Counted from the first letter of the stretch, positions 1-6,362 are shown. The stretch: 8,857 nt of DNA from CAG-390 sp045633005 (GCA_045633005.1 JAZQXT010000083.1:1-8857); one strand, 5' to 3'. Notes: a model not told the origin generated them from the sequence alone. Numbers and translations are program-made.

Positions 1-5
1 GAAAG

Positions 6-130
6 CCCTCTCCGTCGGCTACGCCGACACCTCTCCCAAAGGGCGAGGCAAATTGTAAGCGCGAACATTCGGCACAGCCCAAGCACACGGCTACGAACTA
101 TTAAAAGGCGATTGCAGACATAGGCTCCCT
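6..130. repeat. Dispersed direct repeat, left copy
   Basis: This stretch is closely matched by 8191-8314 in the same orientation. Both contain a CCCTCTC.GTCGGCTACGCC palindromic start, CTCTCCCAAAGGGCGAGGC, a GCGAACATTCGGCACAGCC tail, and an AAAAGGCGATTGC segment ending in GGCTCCCT. The differences are scattered substitutions. There is no open frame of protein-like character and no transposase nearby, so this looks like a genome-dispersed REP-type unit that happens to occur on both sides of the gene block. The tail module (about 51-92) recurs at 251-293, and in more degraded form at 8080-8138 and 8514-8570. Confidence 0.75.
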
Positions 131-253
131 TGTGTAAAGGGAGCTGTCACCGAAGGTGACTGAGGGATTGTTTTTAACACGAAATATAGTTTTTTTGACA
201 ATCCCTCCGTCATTTTCTTGCGGAAATGCCACCTCCCTTTACACAAGGGAGGC
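124..253. repeat. MITE-like long inverted repeat
   Basis: The left arm (124-172) begins GCTCCCTTGTGTAAAGGGAG and ends GAGGGATTGT. The right arm (198-253) begins ACAATCCCTC and ends CTCCCTTTACACAAGGGAG, followed by GC. The arms are imperfect inverse complements and enclose an AT-rich centre with T-runs. Each arm holds its own inner hairpin: GTCACC-GAAG-GGTGAC at 145-160, and a looser TTTTC/GAAA pair in the right arm. The whole could fold into a large cruciform-like structure. No coding capacity is evident. It resembles the palindromic REP/MITE units that are common in clostridial intergenic regions; that family link is from memory and is not tested here. Confidence 0.7.
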
Positions 254-297
254 AAATTGTTAGCGCGAACATTCAGCATAGCCATAGCACACGGCGG

Positions 298-414
298 GAA
301 AACGCTTCGCGTTTTCAGCGATATTCGCCTTGCGGCGAGCGATATTCAACCTTGCGGTTGAGCGATATTGCGCCTTCGGCGCAGCGATATATTTTGCTTT
401 CGCAAAATGTTAAG
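298..414 (+). repeat. Palindrome array A (spacer AGCGATATT)
   Basis: Five different hairpins lie in series: GAAAACGC/GCGTTTTC with loop TTC (298-316), CGCC/GGCG (326-337), CAACC/GGTTG (347-360), GCGCC/GGCGC with loop TTC (370-382), and ATTTTGC/GCAAAAT with loop TTTC (391-408). They are separated by AGCGATATT at 317-325, 338-346 and 361-369, and AGCGATAT at 383-390. The array ends in GTTAAG (409-414) and an A-run that leads into the terminator at 421-444. The same stem order, lacking the second hairpin, recurs inverted in array D. No plus-strand gene precedes it inside the window, so if it is a transcript tail the gene lies to the left. Confidence 0.9.
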
Positions 415-420
415 AAAAAA

Positions 421-444
421 AGGTTGAAGCCGAGGCTTCAACCT
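421..444. terminator. Bidirectional intrinsic terminator
   Basis: An 11-bp perfect stem AGGTTGAAGCC/GGCTTCAACCT has a minimal loop. It has a T-run on its plus-strand side (444-448) and an A-run before it (415-420) that becomes a U-run on the minus strand. It sits 8 bp past the stop of the minus-strand oxidoreductase and directly after array A on the plus strand, so it can end transcription from either side. Confidence 0.9.
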
Positions 445-452
445 TTTTATTA

Positions 453-1757
453 TTACATCTTGATGTTGGAAAGCTCGGCGTCTGCCTTCGTCCAACCAAG
501 ACCCATGTACTTTCTCTCTTCCCAAGCCTTCTTTGCGATTTCGAAGGATTCGGGCAGAGGCTTCCAGTTCGAAAGAGTTCTGGGAGGCATACCGGTCTCG
601 TCCTGACCTTCCTTGCGGAAAGGAGTCCAGTTGTCGTTCTCGTACTTCTTACGATCTTCCTCGTCGTCAAACTTAGGAACGTCGTAGGTGATACCGCCGT
701 TGCAAGCAGACTTCCAAGCAAGGATACCGATAGCGGACATAGCGCATGCACGGTATACGTTGAGCCAAGGCTGCTCGTTGTTTCTGATAGCCTCACCGAA
801 GTAGTACATTACCCAGAAGTCGCCGCCGCCGTGACCTGCCTTGTTAGCGAGGTCCTCGTTGAAGGGCCATCTGGGGGAGTATGCACGGAAGCTGGGCTGA
901 TCGCCTCTGTTGGACTTGGTGTGCCATACGTTGAGGAATCCGCTTACGCGGTCCATCTCGCAGTTACCGTGAGTGCAGTGGAGGGTGGTGATGTTAGACT
1001 CGTTGCGGAACGCGCCCTGAAGGGTACGAACGACCGCACCGTTGGACATCTGGCAAACGATAATTCCGCCGCTGTCCTGAAGTCTGATCTCGCTTCCACG
1101 GAAGCTCTGGTCCTCGATCTTGGGAACGAAGCCGTTGACCTTGGTGGGAACGGTGTTGGTAATATGCATGATGGGCGCAATTGCGTGCGTGCAGTAGTAG
1201 GTAGAGGGGATCTGGTTTCTCCAGTGGTAAAGTCCGGGAGCGATGTTGTGAGTAGTGGAGGCATCCATAGGATGGCAGTACTCGCCCTCGCCGTAGAGAA
1301 GCTCGCCAAGCTCGCCGCTCTCGTAAAGACGCTTCATCTCAAGGCGTGCCTTGGTGAAGGGATAGTTCTCTGCGATCATGTAGATCTTGCCCGTTTCCTC
1401 AACTGTGCGGCAGAGCTCAACGCCCTCTGCGAGAGTGTTGATAGCGGCGCACTCGGAAATAACGTGCTTGCCTGCCTTAAGGGCCTTGATAGCCATGGGG
1501 GCGTGCTCGTGGAAGTAGTTAGCAAGAGCGATAGCGTCTATCTCATCGTCCTTGATCATCTCGTCAAAGTCGGTATAGAACTTCATCGGGCCCTTTCCTG
1601 CTGCCTCACGTCTCTGTTTGATGATGTCGAGCTTATCTCCGCGGTTATCGCAGATAGCAACGAGCTTGAAGCCTGTGTCCTTCGCCTGGGACATAAAGAC
1701 TGAACCGCGTCCGGTTCCTACGACACCAAGTCTGATAGGTTGCTGTTCCATATCCAT
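453..1757 (-). CDS. Gfo/Idh/MocA-family oxidoreductase
   Basis: A predicted 434-residue NAD(P)-dependent dehydrogenase-fold protein. An N-terminal Rossmann domain shows GVVGTGRGS at residues 11-19. The middle carries ALKAGKHVISE (92-102), the typical strand before the catalytic motif. The C-terminal half has HWRN (178-181) and THAIAP (190-195), where the family usually places its catalytic His. The canonical Glu-Lys-Pro motif is replaced by Glu-Cys-Ala (102-104), so the usual Lys is missing and the chemistry may differ; a GH109-like NAD-dependent glycosidase or a sugar epimerase/dehydrogenase is possible. The start chosen is the ATG at 1757: AAAGGAA lies 6 nt upstream, and the longer ATG at 1808 would fall almost on the predicted transcription start. 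The gene stands alone, is divergent from holA and is followed by a strong terminator. Its base composition is less GC-rich than that of the other genes. The substrate is unknown. Confidence 0.9.
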   Translation of the reverse strand: MDMEQQPIRLGVVGTGRGSVFMSQAKDTGFKLVAICDNRGDKLDIIKQRREAAGKGPMKFYTDFDEMIKDDEIDAIALANYFHEHAPMAIKALKAGKHVISECAAINTLAEGVELCRTVEETGKIYMIAENYPFTKARLEMKRLYESGELGELLYGEGEYCHPMDASTTHNIAPGLYHWRNQIPSTYYCTHAIAPIMHITNTVPTKVNGFVPKIEDQSFRGSEIRLQDSGGIIVCQMSNGAVVRTLQGAFRNESNITTLHCTHGNCEMDRVSGFLNVWHTKSNRGDQPSFRAYSPRWPFNEDLANKAGHGGGDFWVMYYFGEAIRNNEQPWLNVYRACAMSAIGILAWKSACNGGITYDVPKFDDEEDRKKYENDNWTPFRKEGQDETGMPPRTLSNWKPLPESFEIAKKAWEERKYMGLGWTKADAELSNIKM

Positions 1758-1763
1758 AGTTAG

Positions 1764-1770
1764 TTCCTTT
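1764..1770 (-). promoter_or_regulatory. RBS fixing the oxidoreductase start
   Basis: AAAGGAA on the minus strand ends 6 nt before the ATG at 1757. No comparable site precedes the in-frame ATG at 1808, which is why the shorter protein is preferred. Confidence 0.8.
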
Positions 1771-1818
1771 CTTTTGGGCACAAGGTTCATTTTTGATATA
1801 ATGCCCACAGTTTATTTT

Positions 1819-1847
1819 ATTATAATCTATTTGGGATAATATGTCAA
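1819..1847 (-). promoter_or_regulatory. Consensus sigma-A promoter for the oxidoreductase
   Basis: Read on the minus strand there is a perfect TTGACA (1847-1842), exactly 17 bp of spacer, and a perfect TATAAT (1824-1819). The predicted transcription start near 1812 leaves a leader of about 55 nt before the ATG at 1757. A TGGGCA/TGCCCA inverted repeat (1775-1780 and 1802-1807) lies just downstream of the start point and could be an operator or a small leader hairpin; that role is inference. Confidence 0.85.
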
Positions 1848-1884
1848 GTAAAAAAGACAAAAAAATAAATACTTTTAATAATAC

Positions 1885-1913
1885 TTGCAATTTTTTTATT
1901 AATATGATATTAT
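1885..1913 (+). promoter_or_regulatory. Extended -10 promoter for holA
   Basis: TTGCAA (1885-1890), 17 bp of spacer, then TATTAT (1908-1913) preceded by the TG of an extended -10 (1905-1906). The predicted start is near 1920, about 20 nt before the GTG start codon. The inverted repeat TTAATAATA/TATTATTAA (1875-1883 and 1908-1916) brackets the promoter and overlaps its -10; it could be an operator or chance in AT-rich DNA. Confidence 0.65.
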
Positions 1914-1930
1914 TAAATAAATATGTTTAT

Positions 1931-1939
1931 GGGGGTGAG
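1931..1939 (+). promoter_or_regulatory. RBS fixing the holA GTG start
   Basis: GGGGGTGAG lies directly upstream of GTG 1943. The in-frame ATG at 1841 lies upstream of the predicted promoter and its extra residues are low-complexity, so it is not used as the start. An ATG at 1973 is a weaker alternative. Confidence 0.75.
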
Positions 1940-1942
1940 TGT

Positions 1943-2992
1943 GTGGCAGCCAAAAACGAACTGCGTGCGGCTATGACCGAGGCGGAATTTCGCAAGGCGA
2001 TAAAAAACCTCGGCGGCGCGTTCTTCTTCTTCGGTGAGGAGGATTATCTTAAGCAAAACGCCATTGCCGTGGCTAAAAAAACGCTGTTTTCCGACGAGGG
2101 AGCGGCGGCGTTTGATATGATTAGCATCGACCGCACGGCGTTCTCACCCGACTCGCTCGCCGCCGCGCTCGCTCCGCCGCCAATGCTGTCGGAGCGCAAG
2201 CTCATCGTGGTGTCTCTGACGCTCTCGGACCTTCGCGCCGCCGAGCAAAACGAGCTTTTCGACTTGCTTGAAACGGTGGGCACGGGGGACGAGGAAACGA
2301 ACCTTCTTATAATAAATATGTCCGCCGACGGCTTTGACGCGGGCACGGCAAAGCGCCCGTCAGCAATTTACAAAAAGCTTGCCGCCGTCGCAACGCCCGT
2401 GCGCTTTGACCGCATAAATCCCGCGCGGCTCGCCTCGTGGGTGGCGCGGCACTACACCTCGCGCGGCGTCAGCGCGTCCGACCGCGTGTGCGAGGCGACC
2501 GTGCGCCATTGCGGCACAGATATGTTCCGCCTCTCGTCCGAGGTGGACAAGATAAGCTATTTCGTCCTCGCGCACGGCAAAAATGAGGTCACGGCAGAGG
2601 ATATTGCCGCCGCCGCTTCGTCGAGCGAGGAATTTGACTCCTTTGCCTTCGCCAACGCGATAACGGCGCGCCAATACGAAACGGCGCTTCGCGTTCTTGC
2701 CGTTATGAAGGCGGAAAAGGTCGAGCCCGTCAGAATTATGGCGGACCTTATCCGCGTAATTTGCGATATGCAAGCAGTTTTTGTCTGTCGCAAGGCGGGA
2801 ATGGCGCAAAACGAGATAGCGTCGGTGACGGGCATCAACCCCTACGTCCTCGGCAGGTATCTGACCGCCATCGAGGGTATGACGGCGGAGCGGCTTTCCA
2901 CGGCTCTTGCCGCTTGCCGCGAGGCTGACGCCGCCTTAAAGGGCTACGCGAAGGACTATATCCCCATCGAGCGCCTCGTTTGTGCGCTGTAA
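1943..2992 (+). CDS. holA: DNA polymerase III subunit delta
   Basis: A predicted 349-residue clamp-loader subunit that opens the beta sliding clamp during replication. The N-terminal AAA+-like domain I shows AFFFFGEEDYLKQNAI (residues 26-41), the delta-subunit signature, without a P-loop, as expected. A central segment with RINPARLASWVARHY and a later SSEEFDSFAFANAI match the usual domain II and domain III boundaries, and the length is normal for the family. The C-terminal helical domain ends YIPIERLVCAL. In many Firmicutes holA is followed by rpsT; here it is followed by an AT-rich gap with DnaA-box-like sites. The GTG start is supported by the adjacent RBS and promoter. The gene appears monocistronic, with a weak hairpin after its stop. 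Identification by motif and length is strong; no functional oddity is seen. Confidence 0.9.
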   Translation: MAAKNELRAAMTEAEFRKAIKNLGGAFFFFGEEDYLKQNAIAVAKKTLFSDEGAAAFDMISIDRTAFSPDSLAAALAPPPMLSERKLIVVSLTLSDLRAAEQNELFDLLETVGTGDEETNLLIINMSADGFDAGTAKRPSAIYKKLAAVATPVRFDRINPARLASWVARHYTSRGVSASDRVCEATVRHCGTDMFRLSSEVDKISYFVLAHGKNEVTAEDIAAAASSSEEFDSFAFANAITARQYETALRVLAVMKAEKVEPVRIMADLIRVICDMQAVFVCRKAGMAQNEIASVTGINPYVLGRYLTAIEGMTAERLSTALAACREADAALKGYAKDYIPIERLVCAL

Positions 2993-2996
2993 ACGG

Positions 2997-3026
2997 GCAA
3001 AATTGTGCAATCCGCTGAAATTTTGC
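2997..3026 (+). terminator. Weak terminator-like hairpin after holA
   Basis: An 8-bp inverted repeat GCAAAATT/AATTTTGC (2997-3004 and 3019-3026) with a 14-nt loop, followed by TTTAATT. The stem is AT-rich and the T-run is interrupted, so read-through toward the DUF1287 gene is possible. Confidence 0.4.
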
Positions 3027-3062
3027 TTTAATTGTAAATTTTGAAAAAAAGTTAAAAACAAG

Positions 3063-3145
3063 TTTTCCACACCCCTAAAAATAAAAAGGTCGAAAAAAGT
3101 CCTTGAAAACAGAGGTTTCCCACAATTCCCACATAGTTTTCCACA
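3063..3145 (+). promoter_or_regulatory. DnaA-box-like cluster
   Basis: Two identical TTTTCCACA sites (3063-3071 and 3137-3145) differ from the DnaA consensus TTATCCACA at one base. Between them are TTTCCCACA (3116-3124, two differences) and ATTCCCACA (3125-3133, three differences), all on the same strand. They lie beside an AT-rich stretch at about 3016-3062 that could melt easily. Such an arrangement suits DnaA binding, either as a titration or regulatory site or as part of an origin. No dnaA, dnaN or rpmH is in the window, so an origin is not claimed. The gap up to 3217 must also hold the promoter of the DUF1287 gene, which I could not pick out. Confidence 0.5.
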
Positions 3146-3217
3146 GGGGTGAGACTAATTGCTAACATAAATACAAGTTTAAACTAAATCGTCAATTTGC
3201 ACAAAAAAGGTGTTTTT

Positions 3218-3892
3218 ATGATAACCAAAGAGACTCTTTCCCGCTATACCGTGCTGTTTTTGATGCTGATAATAGTGGGTATCGCAATAATTGTCCATAT
3301 CGCCGTGTGGGGCAGTCAGCCGCGCACCGCCGCCGACTTCGGCTTTAGCGACGAGGTATCGCCGCACGATGCCGACGGTGACGGCGTGGACGATTTTGCC
3401 GATATGGTCGCGGGCGCGCGCGCGTATATTGCAACAAATCCCGTCTACTCGGGCGGATATTTCGCGGGCGGCTACCCCACCGACGGCACGGGCGTTTGCA
3501 CCGACGTTATCTGGCAGGCGTTTGCCGCCGCGGGCTATACCTTAAAGGATATGGTCGACGCGGACATCGCCGCGAACCGCTCTGAGTATTTCGCCGAGGG
3601 GCAATCGTCCGACCCTAATATAAATTTCCGCCGCGTCAAGCCGCTTGCTAAATTTTTCGAGCGGCACGCACGCTCGCTTCCCACCACCACGACCGAGCCG
3701 TCCGATTGGATGGCGGGCGATATCGTAGTGTACGAAAAGCACATTGCCATTTGCTCGGACAAGCGCAACGCGATGGGGCTACCGTACATAATCCACCACG
3801 GCAGTCTTGAGGACGGAGCCGTCGAGGTGGACAGACTGACCGCCGCGAAGATAGTAGGACATTACAGATTTTACGGGAGCGACGCGACCTAA
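3218..3892 (+). CDS. Membrane-anchored DUF1287-family hydrolase
   Basis: A predicted 224-residue protein. Residues 11-31 are a hydrophobic N-terminal anchor, so the rest should lie outside the membrane. The family landmarks occur in order: GVCTDV (92-97, candidate nucleophile Cys94), DPNINFRRV (132-140), FFERHA (146-151), GDIV (167-170), HIAICSD (175-181, candidate His175), IIHHG (191-195) and GHYRFY near the C-terminus. DUF1287 proteins resemble NlpC/P60 cysteine peptidases/amidases, so action on peptidoglycan or a wall peptide is a reasonable inference, but no substrate is established here. An acidic DADGDGVDD loop (51-59) directly before the domain looks like a calcium-binding loop. The start is ATG 3218 with AAAAGGTG upstream; a TTG at 3197 is in frame but has no RBS. 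It is followed 21 nt later by the glycosyltransferase fusion, probably in one operon. Confidence 0.85.
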   Translation: MITKETLSRYTVLFLMLIIVGIAIIVHIAVWGSQPRTAADFGFSDEVSPHDADGDGVDDFADMVAGARAYIATNPVYSGGYFAGGYPTDGTGVCTDVIWQAFAAAGYTLKDMVDADIAANRSEYFAEGQSSDPNINFRRVKPLAKFFERHARSLPTTTTEPSDWMAGDIVVYEKHIAICSDKRNAMGLPYIIHHGSLEDGAVEVDRLTAAKIVGHYRFYGSDAT

Positions 3893-3913
3893 AGCAATTT
3901 TCGGGGGTTTTCA

Positions 3914-6085
3914 ATGAAGATTCTGATATGCGCCACACGAATGAGCATCGGCGGTGCCGAAACGCACGTGCTGTCCCTTGCGCGCGCCCTGCGCGCGATG
4001 GGACAGCTTGTTTGCGTGGCTTCGTCGGGCGGCGAGTACGTCGGCGCTCTGCGCGAGGCGGGCATTCGCCACCTGACCTTGCCGCTTGACAAAAAAGACC
4101 CCCCGTCCGTTATGAAATGCCGAGGGGCGATATACAAAATAGTGCGCGACGGCGGCTTTGACGTCGTTCACGCGCACGGGCGCATTCCGTCCTTCGTTTG
4201 CGACTCGCTTCGAGGCAAGACGGGGTTCGTTCCCGTCGTCGTAACCGTCCACGGCATTTACGACCCCGCGCCGCCGCGCCGCCGACTTTCGAAATTCGGC
4301 GACCGCACGATTGCGGTCAGCGCGGATATCAAGGACGACCTTATGGCCACCTACCGCGTGGACGGCGCAAAGATAAGCGTCATTCCCAACGGCGTTGACA
4401 CCGCAGCCCCCGCGCATATAGGAGCGCCGCGGCTTCGCATCTTCACCGCGAGCCGACTTGACGAGGACACGGCGCTGACGGCGATACTCCTTTGCGACCT
4501 TATGCCGCGGCTTCGCCGCGATTTTCCGCACCTTGACCCGTCGCTCACCATCGTAGGCGGCGGAAAAATGCTGCCGCGCGTGCGCGAGGCGGCAAAAATA
4601 GCAAATCTGCAAGCCGAGGGCTCGGTCACCGTCATTGGAGCGGTCACGGATATGCCGTCGATGCTTGCGCGCGCCGACGTTTTCGTCGGCTCGTCGCGCG
4701 CCGCGCTTGAGGCGATGTCCGCCTGCGTCCCCGTCGTGCTTTGCTCCGACGCGGGCTGTTCGGGCGTGCTTGACGAAAAGACTATTCTTGAGGCGGAGCG
4801 CACGAATTTCACCTGCCGCAGTGCCGCCGAGACCTCGGCGGAGCTTCTGCGCGGCGAGCTTGAGCGTTTGCTTTGCGCAACGCCGACCGAAAGAGCCGCG
4901 CTCGGAAATTTCGGCAGGGCGTATATTATGCGCCGTGCATCGACCGAGATAGTGGCGCGGAAAACGCTTGCCGAGCTTCGCGCCTGCCTTGACGAAAAGC
5001 GCGGCGAGATAATGCTTTGCGGTTATTTCGGCGCGGACAACGCGGGCGACGACGCAACGCTTGCGGCGGTGCTTCGCAGTATATCGCAAATTGCGCCGCG
5101 TGCGCGAGTGAGCGTTATTGCCCGAAGCGGCGGTGCGCTTCCGCGCGGAGTCGAGCGCATTTCACGGCTCGATATGCCAAAAATTTCCGCTCATCTTAAA
5201 AAAACGCGGCTTTTCGTCCTTTGCGGCGGAACGCTGATACAAAACAGCACGAGCAATCGCTCGCTGACGTACTACCACACGCTTTGCGAGCTTGCCAAAA
5301 AGCACGGCGCGCGCGTGATGATATGGGGCGGTGGCGTAGGGCCGCTGTTTGGCGACAACGCCGCAGACCTTGCCGCCGACGTGATAGAATGCTGTGACGC
5401 GGCGGGCATCAGGGACGAGCGCTCGATGCGCGGCGCAAAAGCGCTCGGAATCGACACGGCGCACCTCTATCTTTCCGCCGACGCGGCGCTTCTCACGCCG
5501 CCGCTTCCGCTTCCCGCGGGCGATTCGCTCAGAAGCGGACATTGCTTTGCCGTTTGTCCGCGCTCGGTTGCGGGGCTTCGCCGCGACGGCGAAAACCTGA
5601 ATGAAAAGGATATGCAGGCTCTGCTTATAAATTCCGTGCGGCGCATTGCGGATAAATACAAAATTACGCCGCTGTGGCTTCCGCTTGCCGAGGAGGACGC
5701 CGCGCTTTGCCGCAAGCTCTGCCGCAAATGCGGGCGCGGCAGGGTGATGCCGCGCTTGCAGGCGGGCGAGATAGTTTCGCTCCTTTCGGGATGCTTGTTC
5801 TCCGTGTGCATAAGACTGCACGGCGCGGTCTTTTCCTCGTGCGCGGGCATACCCGCCATCTGCCTGCCGTACGACCCGAAGGTCGAGGCATTTGCCGACC
5901 TTGCCGACCACCACGCCGTCGATATGCGTGCGCGCGACCTCTCGCCGCTTTCGGTGATAAAGATTGCCGACCATATTCTCAGCTACCGCGACAGACTTTG
6001 CGCAAGCGTCACGGCACGCGCCGCAGAAATGCGCCGCGCCTGCGCCGCCGACGTTGAGACGGCAAGGAGGCTGTGGAACAGATAG
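3914..6085 (+). CDS. Glycosyltransferase / CsaB-type pyruvyl transferase fusion
   Basis: A predicted 723-residue two-domain cytoplasmic enzyme. Residues 1 to about 360 form a GT4-like glycosyltransferase: SIGGAETHVLSLARAL (11-26), a VVHAHGR strand, VTVHG, then a VIPNGVD linker. The usual EX7E donor motif is replaced by GSSRAALEAM (259-268), which keeps only the second Glu; I recall this variant from clostridial wall-polymer transferases. From about residue 366 it is a polysaccharide pyruvyl transferase of CsaB type: GYFGADNAGDDATL (370-383), CGGTLIQ (437-443), WGGGVGPL, and RLHGAVFSS starting at 634 with the conserved Arg-Leu-His, then LPYDPKVEAF. CsaB adds pyruvate to secondary wall polysaccharide, which anchors SLH-domain surface proteins. 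A fusion suggests coupled sugar addition and pyruvylation. The start ATG 3914 follows GGGGG at 3903-3907. The TAG stop directly abuts palindrome array B. Confidence 0.9.
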   Translation: MKILICATRMSIGGAETHVLSLARALRAMGQLVCVASSGGEYVGALREAGIRHLTLPLDKKDPPSVMKCRGAIYKIVRDGGFDVVHAHGRIPSFVCDSLRGKTGFVPVVVTVHGIYDPAPPRRRLSKFGDRTIAVSADIKDDLMATYRVDGAKISVIPNGVDTAAPAHIGAPRLRIFTASRLDEDTALTAILLCDLMPRLRRDFPHLDPSLTIVGGGKMLPRVREAAKIANLQAEGSVTVIGAVTDMPSMLARADVFVGSSRAALEAMSACVPVVLCSDAGCSGVLDEKTILEAERTNFTCRSAAETSAELLRGELERLLCATPTERAALGNFGRAYIMRRASTEIVARKTLAELRACLDEKRGEIMLCGYFGADNAGDDATLAAVLRSISQIAPRARVSVIARSGGALPRGVERISRLDMPKISAHLKKTRLFVLCGGTLIQNSTSNRSLTYYHTLCELAKKHGARVMIWGGGVGPLFGDNAADLAADVIECCDAAGIRDERSMRGAKALGIDTAHLYLSADAALLTPPLPLPAGDSLRSGHCFAVCPRSVAGLRRDGENLNEKDMQALLINSVRRIADKYKITPLWLPLAEEDAALCRKLCRKCGRGRVMPRLQAGEIVSLLSGCLFSVCIRLHGAVFSSCAGIPAICLPYDPKVEAFADLADHHAVDMRARDLSPLSVIKIADHILSYRDRLCASVTARAAEMRRACAADVETARRLWNR

Positions 6086-6200
6086 TGAAAACGGCGTTGC
6101 CGTTTTCAAGTGAAGTTGCGGCTTCGCCGCAGTGAAGCGCGCTTCGCGCGTGAAGCACGGCTTCGCCGTATGAAGTGTTTGCCGTTGGCAAACGTTAAGG
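6086..6200 (+). repeat. Palindrome array B (spacer GTGAAG)
   Basis: Five different hairpins start one base after the upstream stop codon: TGAAAACGGC/GCCGTTTTCA with loop GTT (6086-6108), TGCGGC/GCCGCA with loop TTC (6117-6131), CGCGC/GCGCG with loop TTC (6138-6150), ACGGC/GCCGT with loop TTC (6157-6169), and GTTTGCC/GGCAAAC with loop GTT (6177-6193). The repeated separator is (A/G)TGAAG, at 6110-6115, 6132-6137, 6150-6155 and 6170-6175. The array closes with GTTAAGG (6194-6200), directly before the terminator, so it should form the 3' end of the mRNA of the fusion gene. Confidence 0.9.
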
Positions 6201-6202
6201 TA

Positions 6203-6235
6203 AAAAGCGGAAGAAACGCAGTTTCTTCCGCTTTT
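6203..6235 (+). terminator. Intrinsic terminator after array B
   Basis: A perfect 15-bp stem AAAAGCGGAAGAAAC/GTTTCTTCCGCTTTT with a GCA loop, ending in T-rich sequence. The A-rich left side also makes it usable from the minus strand. The same stem with a different loop is found at 7807-7840. Confidence 0.92.
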
Positions 6236-6240
6236 GTTCT

Positions 6241-6362
6241 TTAAAACGCATTCTTCACAAAAAAATCACCTTAAATTTACCAAATAAACTATATTTATAT
6301 GTAAAATAATATTGCAAACAGCCGCAATGAGAAAATAGGCAAAGATAAATTAAGGAGCAATT
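6241..6362 (+). promoter_or_regulatory. AT-rich leader of the phosphodiester glycosidase pair
   Basis: A very AT-rich gap between a terminator and the next gene, so a promoter is expected here. Several TATAAT-like boxes are visible (TATATT 6290-6295, TAAAAT 6302-6307, TAATAT 6307-6312), but none has a convincing -35 at 16-18 bp. The strong RBS AAGGAG (6352-6357) lies 5 nt before the ATG. Confidence 0.35.

Noticed and set aside
91..285. Small minus-strand open frame in the left repeat region
   Set aside because: It lies entirely within the inverted repeat arms and has no protein-like features.
298..414. CRISPR array
   Set aside because: The constant parts are only 9 bp and the variable parts are perfect palindromes of 12-19 bp, with no cas genes; it fits a hairpin array instead.
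831..1703. Plus-strand open frame (290 codons) opposite the oxidoreductase
   Set aside because: It has no motif or convincing RBS, and is Val/Leu-rich mirror translation of the Rossmann-fold gene.
3197..3217. TTG start extending the DUF1287 protein by seven residues
   Set aside because: No RBS precedes it, while AAAAGGTG stands at the right distance before ATG 3218.
3911..5089. Long minus-strand open frame (392 codons) opposite the glycosyltransferase fusion
   Set aside because: It is Arg/Ala/His-rich antisense translation of a GC-rich gene, with no recognisable motif, and the sense frame has clear domains.
5162..6109. Long minus-strand open frame (315 codons) opposite the pyruvyl transferase half
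   Set aside because: Same reasoning: a composition artefact, with the conserved motifs on the plus strand.
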